NCBI RefSeq assembly: GCF_024138395.1
Contig: NZ_JAMYDU010000001.1
Span: 1 to 64,000, forward strand
DNA: 64,000 nucleotides
DNA from: Pseudomonas mandelii
Lineage (GTDB): Bacteria; Pseudomonadota; Gammaproteobacteria; Pseudomonadales; Pseudomonadaceae
Direction: 5' to 3'
Part shown: positions 1-7,605 of the stretch, piece by piece
Layout: every line of letters begins with the position of its first letter
Position numbering within the stretch: position 1 is the first letter of the stretch
Notes under the pieces: generated by a model
Told to the model about the DNA's origin: nothing
Seen by the model: the letters and a program-made list of their open reading frames with translations, nothing else
The model's database searches: none
Translations under genes and position numbers: made by a program

Positions 1-30
1 CCCCATGTGAGAGTAGGTCATCGTCAAGAT
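1..30 (+). rRNA. rrf: 3' end of 5S rRNA (partial)
   Basis: The first 30 bases match the conserved tail of Pseudomonas 5S rRNA (CCCCATGTGAGAGTAGGTCA followed by TCGTCAAGAT). A strong terminator follows at once, as expected at the end of an rrn operon. The rest of the gene lies left of the window. Recognition is from memory of the family sequence. Confidence 0.85.
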
Positions 31-39
31 CAAATTCCG

Positions 40-77
40 AAACCCCTATCTGCATCTGCAGGTAGGGGTTTTGTTTT
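40..77 (+). terminator. Rho-independent terminator of the rrn operon
   Basis: A near-perfect stem of about 15 bp (arms 40-54 and 57-71, two-base loop, one G-U pair) is followed by a T-rich run. It sits 9 nt after the 5S rRNA 3' end. Confidence 0.85.
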
Positions 78-132
78 GTCCGCAGGAAAGTACCGTCGCT
101 GCACGATTCCATCGACCGGCTTCACACGAACC

Positions 133-157
133 CGTAGGAGCGAGGCTTGCCCGCGAA
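133..157 (+). repeat. Solitary REP-like palindromic unit
   Basis: GTAGGAGCGAGGCTTGCCCG followed by CGAAG is one arm of the REP family also seen inverted at 9351-9412. The gap 78-340 between the rRNA terminator and the first gene otherwise holds nothing I can assign. Confidence 0.6.
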
Positions 158-340
158 GAACGATAGTGCGGTGCAACGGACACCAACCCTAACGCACATC
201 CATCGGTCTCGCTCGGCGCCAATGCTTTCTTAATGTGGTGGCTTATCGTTTCCCGGAACATTTCATCGCCCGGCAGTTGACGACGTTCGAGCGCAAGCGC
301 GAAATGATTGTTCACCGATTGCCAGTCAGAGGGTAAAAAA

Positions 341-694
341 ATGGCAAGCATAATGGTCCTGGCGGGGGACTTTCTGCAGGGTGATGGAGAGTACAGAGAC
401 GGCGTATTTACGCTCAGGACGTCGATTCACCCGTGGCCCGGCATCACCCTCCCGCTCTCATCGTTCAAGCGCATAGAAGTGGCCAATGAGGATTCGATCA
501 ACAACATGAAGGGGGCTATCGGCTTCAGCGTGGCGGGTGCCATGTTGCTGGGACCGATCGGCGCAATTGCCGGTTTCATGTTGGCCGGCAAGGAAACCGA
601 AGTAACCTTTCTGGCTACACTCAAGGATGGCCGAAGGTTTCTGGCGGCTGTAGATAGCGCCACATTTGAAGAGATTTCCCGAAAGATGTCATAA
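341..694 (+). CDS. Hypothetical protein with glycine-rich hydrophobic hairpin
   Basis: Predicted 117 aa. I start it at ATG 341, preceded by an AGAGGG ribosome-binding site, rather than the upstream TTG at 308. The N-terminal part looks like a small beta-rich domain. Residues about 53-78 form a Gly/Ala-rich hydrophobic stretch (including GPIGAIAGFMLAGKE), like the glycine-zipper hairpins of small membrane-associated proteins. The C-terminal part resembles a short PH-like strand/helix unit (FLATLKDGRRFLAAVD). I do not recognise a named family and assign no function. It converges with the DUF1652 gene, and the two share a terminator-like hairpin. Confidence 0.6.
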   Translation: MASIMVLAGDFLQGDGEYRDGVFTLRTSIHPWPGITLPLSSFKRIEVANEDSINNMKGAIGFSVAGAMLLGPIGAIAGFMLAGKETEVTFLATLKDGRRFLAAVDSATFEEISRKMS

Positions 695-705
695 GCCTAC
701 GGACT

Positions 706-735
706 TGCGCCGCACCACCGTCGTGGTGCGGCGCA
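706..735. terminator. Bidirectional hairpin between convergent genes
   Basis: A perfect 13-bp GC-rich stem (706-718 with 723-735, four-base loop) lies between two converging genes. There is no long T tract, so its strength as an intrinsic terminator is uncertain. Confidence 0.6.
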
Positions 736-742
736 TACCGGT

Positions 743-997
743 TCAGCTGAAAAACTTCGGATGTTGGCCTTTATGAGCTGCGATTTCTTGCCGCATATCA
801 GCCACCAGCGATGCGATCGCGTGAGGGCTGTCCAATGTCCATACCGGAACATGGGTTGCCACCAGATCCACTTTGCCAGTCATGCAATCGCAAACCCGAA
901 TCGTCATGGACTGGTCCGCTTCCAGGCTGCAAGTGCACACGGCGGGCAGAAAACTGTGCTCAATGATGTTTTGAATTTCCAGGGTCGAAAGGAACAT
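743..997 (-). CDS. DUF1652 family protein
   Basis: Predicted 84 aa. The start ATG at 997 is favoured because GGGAGGT lies 6 nt upstream; the upstream in-frame extension has no such signal. The sequence (MFLSTLEIQNIIEHSFLP, then CTCS, then MTIRVCD) fits the DUF1652 family of short proteins found mostly in Pseudomonas. No catalytic motif is visible and the family function is unknown. It ends at the shared hairpin with the gene at 341-694 and appears monocistronic. Confidence 0.7.
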   Translation of the reverse strand: MFLSTLEIQNIIEHSFLPAVCTCSLEADQSMTIRVCDCMTGKVDLVATHVPVWTLDSPHAIASLVADMRQEIAAHKGQHPKFFS

Positions 998-1140
998 CGC
1001 TACCTCCCTCACGCCAGATGTGTGGCCGGGCAAATGCTCCGTCATTTACCCTTAGCCCGAAAATTCTAATCCTGAACAGAGGGTGTCTCAAGACCGTAAC
1101 AGGTTGGTCATCGCCTATCGCGATTTGCGACAAAACCACA

Positions 1141-1542
1141 TCAAGCCCCAGGCACCGGACAACTCATATCGCCTTCCTCACACGTGAGGTAGCGTTTGAA
1201 GGTTTCGGCGCGCGCCTTGGTCAGGTTGGCGGTGCACAGGCTATAGATCAGCGGATACACACTGCCACCCGTCACCGTAGAGGTCGAAAACTCACATTCG
1301 GCGTCACGAAACGCCACCCAGTTGCGTTGCGCACTGACCAGCAGCTTCTTGGCATCGGGATTGTCTTTCAATCGTTTGGTGATTTGCTGGTAAAGCGTGT
1401 TCAGCTCTTTATCAGCCGTTTTGTACTGCTCGGCGGCGCACTGATTCATGGTGCCCTGGTCGTTCGCATTCGCACAGTCCACGGCATGCGCCACGGTGGT
1501 GAACAGCAGCGGCGTCAGCGCCAGGAGAAAGCGTGGGTGCAT
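1141..1542 (-). CDS. LprI-like (DUF1311) lysozyme inhibitor family protein, exported
   Basis: Predicted 133 aa. Residues 1-20 are a classical signal peptide (hydrophobic core LLALTPLLF, cleavage after AHA). The mature part carries the DUF1311/LprI pattern: paired cysteines (DCANANDQGTMNQCA), the helix with LNTLYQQITKRL, and the conserved NWVAFRDAECEF segment. LprI-type proteins are periplasmic or surface lysozyme-inhibitor relatives; activity here is inferred from family only. It is monocistronic, with ordinary codon use. Confidence 0.75.
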   Translation of the reverse strand: MHPRFLLALTPLLFTTVAHAVDCANANDQGTMNQCAAEQYKTADKELNTLYQQITKRLKDNPDAKKLLVSAQRNWVAFRDAECEFSTSTVTGGSVYPLIYSLCTANLTKARAETFKRYLTCEEGDMSCPVPGA

Positions 1543-1646
1543 GGGATTCTCGTGGTGACATTGGAAAGTTGAGGTGCAATGTAGCGAAGCGGATGGTTAT
1601 TCAACGAATCTGCCGCTCGCCACCAAAGCGCTGCAATGTTCAGAAT

Positions 1647-1852
1647 TTATACCTGCCACTCCGGACATTTCTCAATCGATTCATATTCAAGCCAGGGCAC
1701 GTTATGAGACGTCCAAATATGAACCTGAGGTGTCATTTTCGGGTCATCGTCGAGTGTCGCCACGCGAACGATTACATGGGCTTGGGCCAAGCGTTCTGCC
1801 ATCAGGTGCGACCCGCAGATCGAACAGACACCACAAGGCCGCTTCCAGTGAT
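1647..1852 (-). pseudogene. 3' fragment of a GFA-family (CENP-V/GFA) gene
   Basis: This frame encodes a C-terminal piece of a GFA-domain protein: a zinc-ligand pair (VCSICGSHL), the RVATLDDDP segment and the conserved HIWTSHNVPWLE. It lacks the N-terminal half that holds the other zinc-binding cysteines. It is joined, in another reading frame, to the 3' end of the truncated ADP-ribosylglycohydrolase gene, so it looks like the far side of a deletion. It has no start codon or RBS of its own that makes sense and is unlikely to be expressed. Confidence 0.65.
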
Positions 1853-2529
1853 GCAACGCAGTAACCGCTACCGCGAATATCGTTTTTGGATTTATCGAGG
1901 TAGTCGCCTCGGGCGATGCTCGCAACCTTCGGTTCCACGAACCTCGTCTCTGGCAGGCTCTGCAAATCCTGCTTGGGCGCGCCTTGCAATGCCTTGCGGA
2001 TCAGCTCGGCAAGCAACTGACAGCATTCAAGCGCCTCTGGTGCCGCGTGGGTAGTGCGCGAGCTGTCTGCGGAAAAGGTTCTGATCCGGTCGGGATCGGG
2101 AAAGTAGTACAACACTATTGGCGCTAACCGCATCAGCGAGCCGTTGCCGGCCGTGTAGGGATCGGTGGAACCTGCGAATGGTTGACCGGTTTCCTGATAA
2201 CGAGCCAGCGCTTCACGTACGGTCATGCCAATGTCGAAGCATACGCCGGTCGAACTCAGGTAACCCCATTGCCACCAGTTGAGATAACGGCGCATTTGGT
2301 CGGCGGCATCAAAACCTTTTTTGTTCAGCAGGCTTTCTGCCAGGCAAAGTGCCATGGAAGTGTCATCGGTCCATTGCCCTGGCTTCAGATTGAAAGGGCC
2401 GCCCCCAACCATGTCGGTCAGAGGGGTAAACGAGCCGCGCGGCTGAAATTCGGCACGGGTGCCAACGGCATCCCCACAAGCAAGCCCCAGCAGGGTTGCG
2501 CGATAACGTTCCGTGAGTGAAGGCTGCAT
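1744..2529 (-). pseudogene. C-terminally truncated ADP-ribosylglycohydrolase (DraG family)
   Basis: The first about 225 residues of this 261-aa frame are a good ADP-ribosylglycohydrolase: GLACGDAVGTRAEF, the metal-binding GQWTDDTSMA, the YTAGNGSLMRLAP segment and GSGYCVASLEAALWC. The family normally continues for about 60-70 residues, including a second acidic metal motif (DDADTT-like). Here the frame instead runs into the GFA fragment out of frame and ends in an unrelated Arg-rich tail. Loss of the second dinuclear-metal motif should abolish hydrolase activity. The start at ATG 2529 has a GGAAG ribosome site. Confidence 0.7.
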
Positions 2530-2727
2530 GAATCTTCCTTGTAAGGGGTCACGTCGCTGCAGACGTTAGCAGCTTCAGCCCGCTGACTCCCCCCTTCAAA
2601 CCAGAACTTATGGCCAAAACTGAGGCCGAATATTTCAGGTACGGGTGATTGCCGCACCCGTTTGATACAACTTTAAGGTTGGTCTTATGGTCTTTACAGG
2701 CCTACTGTTCAATACAGGAGGTGACTT

Positions 2728-3216
2728 ATGAACCCAGCATCAGATCGCATCGAAAGGAAGATCCTGCTCAAGGTGCCGCGCTCGCAAGTCTGGCGTGTGC
2801 TGGCCAATGCTGAAGCCTTTGGGCAATGGTTCGGCGTGGCACTCGAAGGTAAACGCTTTGTCGCCGGCGAATGGACCCAGGGGCAGATTACTTATCCTGG
2901 TTATGAGCACTTGTTGTGGAATGTACTGGTGGAGCGGGTCGAGCCGGAGCGGGTGTTTTCGTTTCGCTGGCACCCGTATGCAGTCGAACCCGATACCGAT
3001 TACTCCCAGGAGCCCACCACGCTGGTGAAATTCGAACTTCAGGATATGGACGAAGGCACGTTGTTGACGGTCGTCGAGTCGGGCTTTGATCACATCCCTC
3101 AGTCGCGCAGGCTCAAGGCATTCCGCATGGACAGCCGGGGTTGGGATGAGCAGATGAGCAATATCGAACAATTTCTGGAAACAAGTACCAAGACCCATGA
3201 GCGTCAGGGAGGTTGA
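2728..3216 (+). CDS. SRPBCC/AHSA1-family protein
   Basis: Predicted 162 aa, with an excellent RBS (AGGAGGTG) 5 nt before ATG 2728. It has the START-like helix-grip features of the AHSA1/polyketide-cyclase-like family: RKILLKVPRSQVWRVLANAE at the N-terminus, GQWFG, and the F-x-W-H-P strand (VFSFRWHPYA). The C-terminus carries the long helix SNIEQFLE. Such proteins are usually followed by a coupled ArsR-type repressor. Here the expected partner is missing: a TTG overlapping the stop begins KAAGHETRG and ends after a few codons. Ligand and role are unknown. Confidence 0.75.
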   Translation: MNPASDRIERKILLKVPRSQVWRVLANAEAFGQWFGVALEGKRFVAGEWTQGQITYPGYEHLLWNVLVERVEPERVFSFRWHPYAVEPDTDYSQEPTTLVKFELQDMDEGTLLTVVESGFDHIPQSRRLKAFRMDSRGWDEQMSNIEQFLETSTKTHERQGG

Positions 3217-3301
3217 AGGCTGCAGGCCACGAAACTCGGGGCCTCAGGGCATGATGGCTGACTCGTCCAAGGGTTTTCGGAAGGGCAGCTATAGCGAATG
3301 T

Positions 3302-3309
3302 CTTACACG
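3302..3309 (+). promoter_or_regulatory. CTTACACG half-site upstream of rsmX copy 1 (candidate GacA element)
   Basis: CTTACACG occurs about 60 nt upstream of the predicted RNA start, matching one half of the GacA upstream activating sequence (TGTAAG-N6-CTTACA). The same octamer occurs at 3560-3567 and 3805-3812. The other half-site is degenerate, so the assignment rests on repetition and position. Confidence 0.5.
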
Positions 3310-3361
3310 CGGTAGTAGCTATGTCGTCTATTGCGGATTGGATCCCAAGCGTAATCTAGTC

Positions 3362-3480
3362 TCATCAACTGAAGCACAGGAAGTGCTTCAGGGTCATGGA
3401 TGATCGACCATAGCAAGGATCGCTGCCGACAGGGAGTCGATATGGTCTTGGGAAAAACCCGCTTCGGCGGGTTTTTTTTC
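3362..3480 (+). ncRNA. rsmX: RsmX-type CsrA/RsmA-sequestering sRNA, copy 1
   Basis: About 118 nt. It has several hairpins displaying GGA in the loop: GAAGCAC-AGGAA-GTGCTTC, TCA-TGGA-TGA, GC-AAGGAT-CGC and CGAC-AGGGA-GTCG. A terminator with a CGGCGGG-type stem and eight T's follows (3452-3480). Arrays of A(N)GGA hairpins with an intrinsic terminator define the RsmX/Y/Z sRNAs that titrate RsmA/RsmE under GacS/GacA control. A -10-like TAATCT lies at 3352-3357. No protein is encoded here. Confidence 0.8.
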
Positions 3481-3559
3481 GCCTGCAGAAAAATTGAAAC
3501 CCGATCCCTGTAGCAGCTGCTGCTACAAATGCAGGTTTCAGGCGCTGAATGGTCAATGG

Positions 3560-3567
3560 CTTACACG
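3560..3567 (+). promoter_or_regulatory. CTTACACG half-site upstream of rsmX copy 2 (candidate GacA element)
   Basis: Second copy of the octamer, again about 60 nt before the predicted RNA start. It precedes a candidate -35 (TTGATG, 3589-3594) and -10 (TAATCT, 3610-3615). The spacing equals that of copy 1. Confidence 0.5.
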
Positions 3568-3620
3568 TAACCAGTGATATGTCGTCTTTTGATGCTTCAC
3601 CGATGCGTCTAATCTGGATC

Positions 3621-3736
3621 CATCAACTGAAGCACAGGACGTGCTCAGGATCATGGATGATCGACCATAGGCCAGGATGGCCGCCGACAGGATGTCGCAA
3701 TGGTCTTGAAAAACCCGCTTAGGCGGGTTTTTTTTC
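3621..3736 (+). ncRNA. rsmX: RsmX-type sRNA, copy 2 (tandem duplicate)
   Basis: This is a diverged duplicate of the RNA at 3362-3480, sharing the 5' CATCAACTGAAGCACAGGA and the ATGGATGATCGACCATAG block. Loops carry GGA in GCAC-AGGAC-GTGC, GATCA-TGGA-TGATC, GGCC-AGGAT-GGCC and CGAC-AGGAT-GTCG. Substitutions in the stems are compensated, for example the GGCC/GGCC arm replacing the weaker GC/CGC arm of copy 1. That argues for selection on structure. It ends in an AACCCGCTTAGGCGGGTT terminator with a T run. Confidence 0.82.
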
Positions 3737-3849
3737 GTCTTCAGAAAACTGAAACCCGATCCCCTTGTAGCAAGGGCAGGTTTTCAGGCGTTGGGTGGTC
3801 ATGGCTTACACGCTTCCCCGGCCTGATTCTGTTTGCCTACACAAAACCG

Positions 3850-4779
3850 CTAGATCGCCTGAGCGCGCAGCCGGGCGATGTCCTTGCTCGGCGAGGCGCC
3901 AAACAGACGGCTGTATTCACGGCTGAATTGCGAAGGGCTTTCGTAGCCCATTTTGTAGCCGATTGACGAAACATCGCTGTTCTCCGACAACAGCAGCCGC
4001 CTTGCTTCCTGCAAGCGCAATTGCTTCTGGTATTGCAACGGGCTCATGGCTGTCACCGATTTGAAGCGGTGATGCAGCGCCGAGGTACTGAGATTGATCA
4101 TCTGCGCCAGGTTTTCGATGTTCAGGGGTTCGGCGTAATGGTTGTTCAGCCATTCGATAGCACGGCTGATGCGATGGGTCTGGGTGTCGGGGATGGCGAT
4201 TTCATGCAAGCGCCGGCCCTGCTCGCCACGCAATAACCGATAGAAGATTTCCTGTTGCGCCAGTGGCGCCAGGGTCGCGATGTCGTCCGGGGTTTCCAGC
4301 AAGCTCAGGAGCCGCAACACGGCATCAAGCAAAGGTGCGTCGATCCTGTCCAGAAACAGACCACGTCCACTGTTCATCACCCCAGGCACCCCGATCGGGC
4401 TGACAGCGGCGATCAAATGGCAGATCTGCGCCGGGTCGATGTCCAGACGCAAACACAGATAAGGCCGGTCTGGGCTGGCCTCGATCACTTTGCCGGCCAA
4501 GGGCAGGGTGACCGGCACCACCAGGTAATTGAGCGGGTCGTAGAAGTAGCTTTCAGTGGCCAGGCGTACTTCCTTGCGGCCTTCGACAATCACACACAGC
4601 CCCGGTTTGTGCACTGTGTGCAGGTCTTCTGTGGGATGGTCGCTGCGGATCAGGTGCAAGTCTTTGATCGGCGTGGCATGAACGCCGTATTCCGGGGCGA
4701 AGCGCTTCATCAGGCTCACCAGCTCGGCGCGCCGAACGTCGACGCCGTTCTGGGCATTCGCGGAAGTAGAAGTCGTCAT
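3850..4779 (-). CDS. AraC-family transcriptional regulator (AraC_N cupin type)
   Basis: Predicted 309 aa from ATG 4779, with GGAG about 10 nt upstream; a TTG three codons earlier is less likely. Residues about 25-180 form the AraC_N cupin-like sensor domain (HKPGLCVIVEGRKEV, YLVVPVTLP). Residues about 205-300 are the double helix-turn-helix (NIENLAQMINLSTSALHHRF and the second HTH around SSIGYKMGYESPSQFSREYS). It is transcribed divergently from the short-chain dehydrogenase at 4982 across about 200 nt, the usual layout for a regulator and its target. The effector is unknown. Confidence 0.85.
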   Translation of the reverse strand: MTTSTSANAQNGVDVRRAELVSLMKRFAPEYGVHATPIKDLHLIRSDHPTEDLHTVHKPGLCVIVEGRKEVRLATESYFYDPLNYLVVPVTLPLAGKVIEASPDRPYLCLRLDIDPAQICHLIAAVSPIGVPGVMNSGRGLFLDRIDAPLLDAVLRLLSLLETPDDIATLAPLAQQEIFYRLLRGEQGRRLHEIAIPDTQTHRISRAIEWLNNHYAEPLNIENLAQMINLSTSALHHRFKSVTAMSPLQYQKQLRLQEARRLLLSENSDVSSIGYKMGYESPSQFSREYSRLFGASPSKDIARLRAQAI

Positions 4780-4981
4780 GCTGAACAATCTCCCTGGCCG
4801 AAGGTTGAATCGGGCTAGTAAAACCGATTGCGCGCGTGTCGACCAGCATCGGTTTCGCTGCTACAGGATCGTGCAAGAATGCAGGAGAAACCGGCTAACG
4901 AAACCCGTCGAAGCGTCCCTAATCTGGACCTGTCGCAACGTCCCCTCGGGGATATTCCAGTCTCCAGATAAGGAAAAAGTC

Positions 4982-5719
4982 ATGTCCAACATTCAAGGCA
5001 AAGTGGTTGTCATTACCGGCGCCAGCAGCGGAATAGGCGAAGCCACCGCGCGTCTGTTAGCCAGTCAGGGCGTCCATGTGGTGCTCGGTGCCCGGCGTGT
5101 CGATCGCCTGGAAACACTGGTCGCAGAACTCAATGAGGCTGGCCAGAGCGCCGCGTTCAGAGCGGTGGACGTCACCCGTCGCGATGACGTGCAGGCCTTC
5201 ATCGATTTCGCGGTCGAGCGCTTTGGCCGGGTCGATGTGATCGTCAACAACGCCGGGGTCATGCCCCTGTCGAAACTCGAGGCGCTGAAGGTCGAGGAGT
5301 GGGACCGGATGATCGACGTCAACATCCGTGGCGTCCTTCACGGCATCGCTGCCGGGTTGCCATTGATGCAGCGTCAGCGCTGCGGCCAGTTCATCAACAT
5401 TGCCTCCATCGGTGCCTACACCGTCAGCCCGACCGCCGCTGTGTATTGCGCCACCAAATTCGCCGTGCGAGCGATTTCCGAAGGCTTGCGTCAGGAAGTC
5501 GGTGGCGATGTGCGAGTCACGGTGATTTCCCCCGGCGTGACCGAATCAGAACTGGCCGAGAGCATTTCCGATGCCAGTGGCCGCGCCGAAATGCGTGAAT
5601 TCCGCAAGATCGCCATTCCTGCCGAGGCTATCGCCCGGGCCATTGCCTACGCCATCGATCAGCCGGCTGATGTGGATGTCAGCGAATTGATCGTGCGGCC
5701 GACGGCCAGTCCGTTTTGA
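4982..5719 (+). CDS. Short-chain dehydrogenase/reductase (SDR), NADP-type
   Basis: Predicted 245 aa. The long in-frame extension from 4778 is not coding-like, and AAGGAAAAAG sits just before ATG 4982. It is a classical SDR: TGASSGIG cofactor loop (residues about 11-18), ARR after strand 2 suggesting NADP(H), NNAGV, catalytic Ser in INIASIG, the Y-x-x-x-K pair in YCATKFA, and SPGVTESEL. It is divergent from an AraC-family regulator that probably controls it. The substrate cannot be read from sequence. Confidence 0.88.
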   Translation: MSNIQGKVVVITGASSGIGEATARLLASQGVHVVLGARRVDRLETLVAELNEAGQSAAFRAVDVTRRDDVQAFIDFAVERFGRVDVIVNNAGVMPLSKLEALKVEEWDRMIDVNIRGVLHGIAAGLPLMQRQRCGQFINIASIGAYTVSPTAAVYCATKFAVRAISEGLRQEVGGDVRVTVISPGVTESELAESISDASGRAEMREFRKIAIPAEAIARAIAYAIDQPADVDVSELIVRPTASPF

Positions 5720-5802
5720 GCTGTCATCTATTTGCACTGAAACTTGAACGAGTGGAAAGCCACATCGCCGGCAACGGATTTTCCGCTTGAATGACTGGCT
5801 GC

Positions 5803-5814
5803 GGGGGGGGGGGG
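5803..5814. repeat. Homopolymer tract G12
   Basis: Twelve consecutive G's sit in a short hairpin-prone segment (GGCTGC ... GCAGCC) between the SDR 3' end and the isonitrile hydratase 3' end. The flanks can pair to form a terminator-like stem. See findings. Confidence 0.8.
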
Positions 5815-5835
5815 TAGCTCCCGCAGCCATTTCTT

Positions 5836-6522
5836 TCACTGGCGATCGAGTTTCGCCGCTGCACGTTCGGTGATTTCCGAGCGCAATTTCAACGACGCGG
5901 CAGCGCGTTTCCGGGCTTCTTCCAGCACGCTGACCGGCGCTGTCTCGGGACTGCCCGAAGCAAACGGCGGCGCCGGGGCGTATTCCAGCTGCAATTGCAC
6001 CAGTTGCGCCGTGTCCTTATCGAACAATTCAGCCGCCAGGGTCAGGGCAAAATCGATCCCCGCGGTGATCCCGCCACCGGTCAGCAGATTGCCGTCGCGC
6101 ACCACCCGATCGCTCACCGGGATCGCTCCCAAAACCCTGAGTAATTGGTGATATGCCCAGTGAGTGGTGGCGCGCTTGCCCTTGAGCAACCCCGCCGCGC
6201 CAAGCACCAGCGCACCGGTGCAGACCGAAGTGACATACCGCGCGTTGGCGGCCTGAGTCTTGATGAAGACCAGGGTTTCGTCATCCTCCATCAATGGCCC
6301 GACGCCGCTGCCGCCGGGAATGCAGATCACATCCAGTGGCGGGCAATCGTCGAAGGTAATGGTCGGTTTCAACACCAGCCCGGTGCTCGCGGTGATCGGA
6401 ACCAGGTCCTTCCAGATCAGATGAACTTTCACGTCCGGCAGCGAGGCCAGCACGTCATAAGGGCCGGTCAGGTCCAGTTGTTGAAGTTGTGGAAACAACA
6501 GAAAACCGATCTGCAACGTCAT
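5836..6522 (-). CDS. inhA: Isonitrile hydratase (DJ-1/PfpI superfamily)
   Basis: Predicted 228 aa from ATG 6522, which has AGGAG about 9 nt upstream; the long in-frame N-terminal extension is spurious. The sequence closely resembles the Pseudomonas isonitrile hydratase InhA, which hydrates isonitriles to N-substituted formamides. The nucleophile elbow SVCTGALVLGAAG places the catalytic cysteine at residue 101, the position reported for InhA, and LDLTGPYDV contains the conserved acidic residue 17. THWAYHQL and GGGITAGIDFAL complete the DJ-1 fold. It is divergent from the GlxA-type regulator at 6613. Confidence 0.8.
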   Translation of the reverse strand: MTLQIGFLLFPQLQQLDLTGPYDVLASLPDVKVHLIWKDLVPITASTGLVLKPTITFDDCPPLDVICIPGGSGVGPLMEDDETLVFIKTQAANARYVTSVCTGALVLGAAGLLKGKRATTHWAYHQLLRVLGAIPVSDRVVRDGNLLTGGGITAGIDFALTLAAELFDKDTAQLVQLQLEYAPAPPFASGSPETAPVSVLEEARKRAAASLKLRSEITERAAAKLDRQ

Positions 6523-6612
6523 GGCGTTTTTTCTCCTGGTTGGGTGGACGGCTTCACTGTAGGCTCGTAGGATCTGGCGCATACGCCAATCACCCCACGA
6601 ATTACGCCAAAC

Positions 6613-7605
6613 ATGCCGAACAACCCGAAAACCATTCATGTGCTGGCCTTTGCCAACGTGCAACTGCTCGACGTCACCGGGCCGTTGCAGGTATTCGCCT
6701 CGGCCAACGACATTGCGCGCCAGCAAGGTTTGCCGCCGCCCTATGCGCCGTCGGTGATTGCCTGCGGTGGCGGGGCGGTGATGTCGTCGGCGGGGTTGGC
6801 GCTGTTGGCAGAACCATTGCCGGATCAAGATAGCGACACCTTGATCATTGCCGGTGGCTGGGGCGTTTACGCGGCGGCGAAAGACGAGCCGCTGGTGGCC
6901 TGGGTACGTGAGCACGCGACGGGGTGTCGGCGGGTGGCGTCGGTGTGTACCGGGGCGTTTTTGCTGGCGGCCAGCGGTTGGCTCGATGGCAGGCGGGTGG
7001 TCACGCACTGGACCCGTTGCGAGCAATTGGCGCAGCAGCATCCCAAACTACAGGTCGAACCCAACCCGATCTTCATCAACGACGGTCCGGTCTGGACTTC
7101 GGCTGGGGTCACTGCGGGCATCGACCTGGCGCTGGCGATGGTCGAAGAAGATCTCGGACGAACCATGGCTCTGGATGTCGCCCGGCAACTGGTGGTGTTT
7201 CTCAAGCGTCCGGGTGGCCAGTCGCAGTTCAGCGTGACCCTGTCCCTGCAAAAGGAAGGCAACCGCTTCGACGAACTTCACGCCTGGATCAGCGAAAATC
7301 TCACCAAGGACCTCGGCATCCCAACCTTGGCCTTGCAGGCCGGCATGAGCGAGCGCAGCTTCGTCCGTCACTACCGCGCCGACACCGGCCAAACTCCAGC
7401 GCGGGCCATCGAACTGATTCGGGTCGAGACCGCGCGACGGTTGCTCAGCGATACCGGTGTGCCGATCAAGCGGGTCGCGGTGCAATGCGGCTTTGGCAGT
7501 GAAGAGACCTTGCGCCGCAGTTTTCTGCGGGCCATGGGCGTGACGCCGCAAGCCTATCGGGAGCGGTTTTCCGTCAGCCCTGTAGCAGATCCAGTAATGC
7601 CTTGA
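6613..7605 (+). CDS. GlxA-family transcriptional regulator (DJ-1/PfpI sensor plus AraC HTH)
   Basis: Predicted 330 aa. Residues about 8-190 are a DJ-1/PfpI-like amidotransferase domain (LLDVTGPLQVFASAN, SVCTGAFLLAASG, THWTRCEQL). Residues about 225-320 form an AraC-type double HTH (TLALQAGMSERSFVRHYR, IKRVAVQCGFGSEETLRRSF). It lies divergently, 90 nt from the isonitrile hydratase gene, which shares the same DJ-1 fold. It probably regulates that gene in response to a small nitrogenous ligand, but this is inference from layout. The 3' end overlaps the convergent hydrolase by 32 nt. No clear RBS is visible at ATG 6613. Confidence 0.82.
   Translation: MPNNPKTIHVLAFANVQLLDVTGPLQVFASANDIARQQGLPPPYAPSVIACGGGAVMSSAGLALLAEPLPDQDSDTLIIAGGWGVYAAAKDEPLVAWVREHATGCRRVASVCTGAFLLAASGWLDGRRVVTHWTRCEQLAQQHPKLQVEPNPIFINDGPVWTSAGVTAGIDLALAMVEEDLGRTMALDVARQLVVFLKRPGGQSQFSVTLSLQKEGNRFDELHAWISENLTKDLGIPTLALQAGMSERSFVRHYRADTGQTPARAIELIRVETARRLLSDTGVPIKRVAVQCGFGSEETLRRSFLRAMGVTPQAYRERFSVSPVADPVMP

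Noticed and set aside
3197..3403. 68-codon frame after the AHSA1 gene
   Set aside because: It runs into the rsmX promoter and RNA, has no homology, and its composition is not coding-like.
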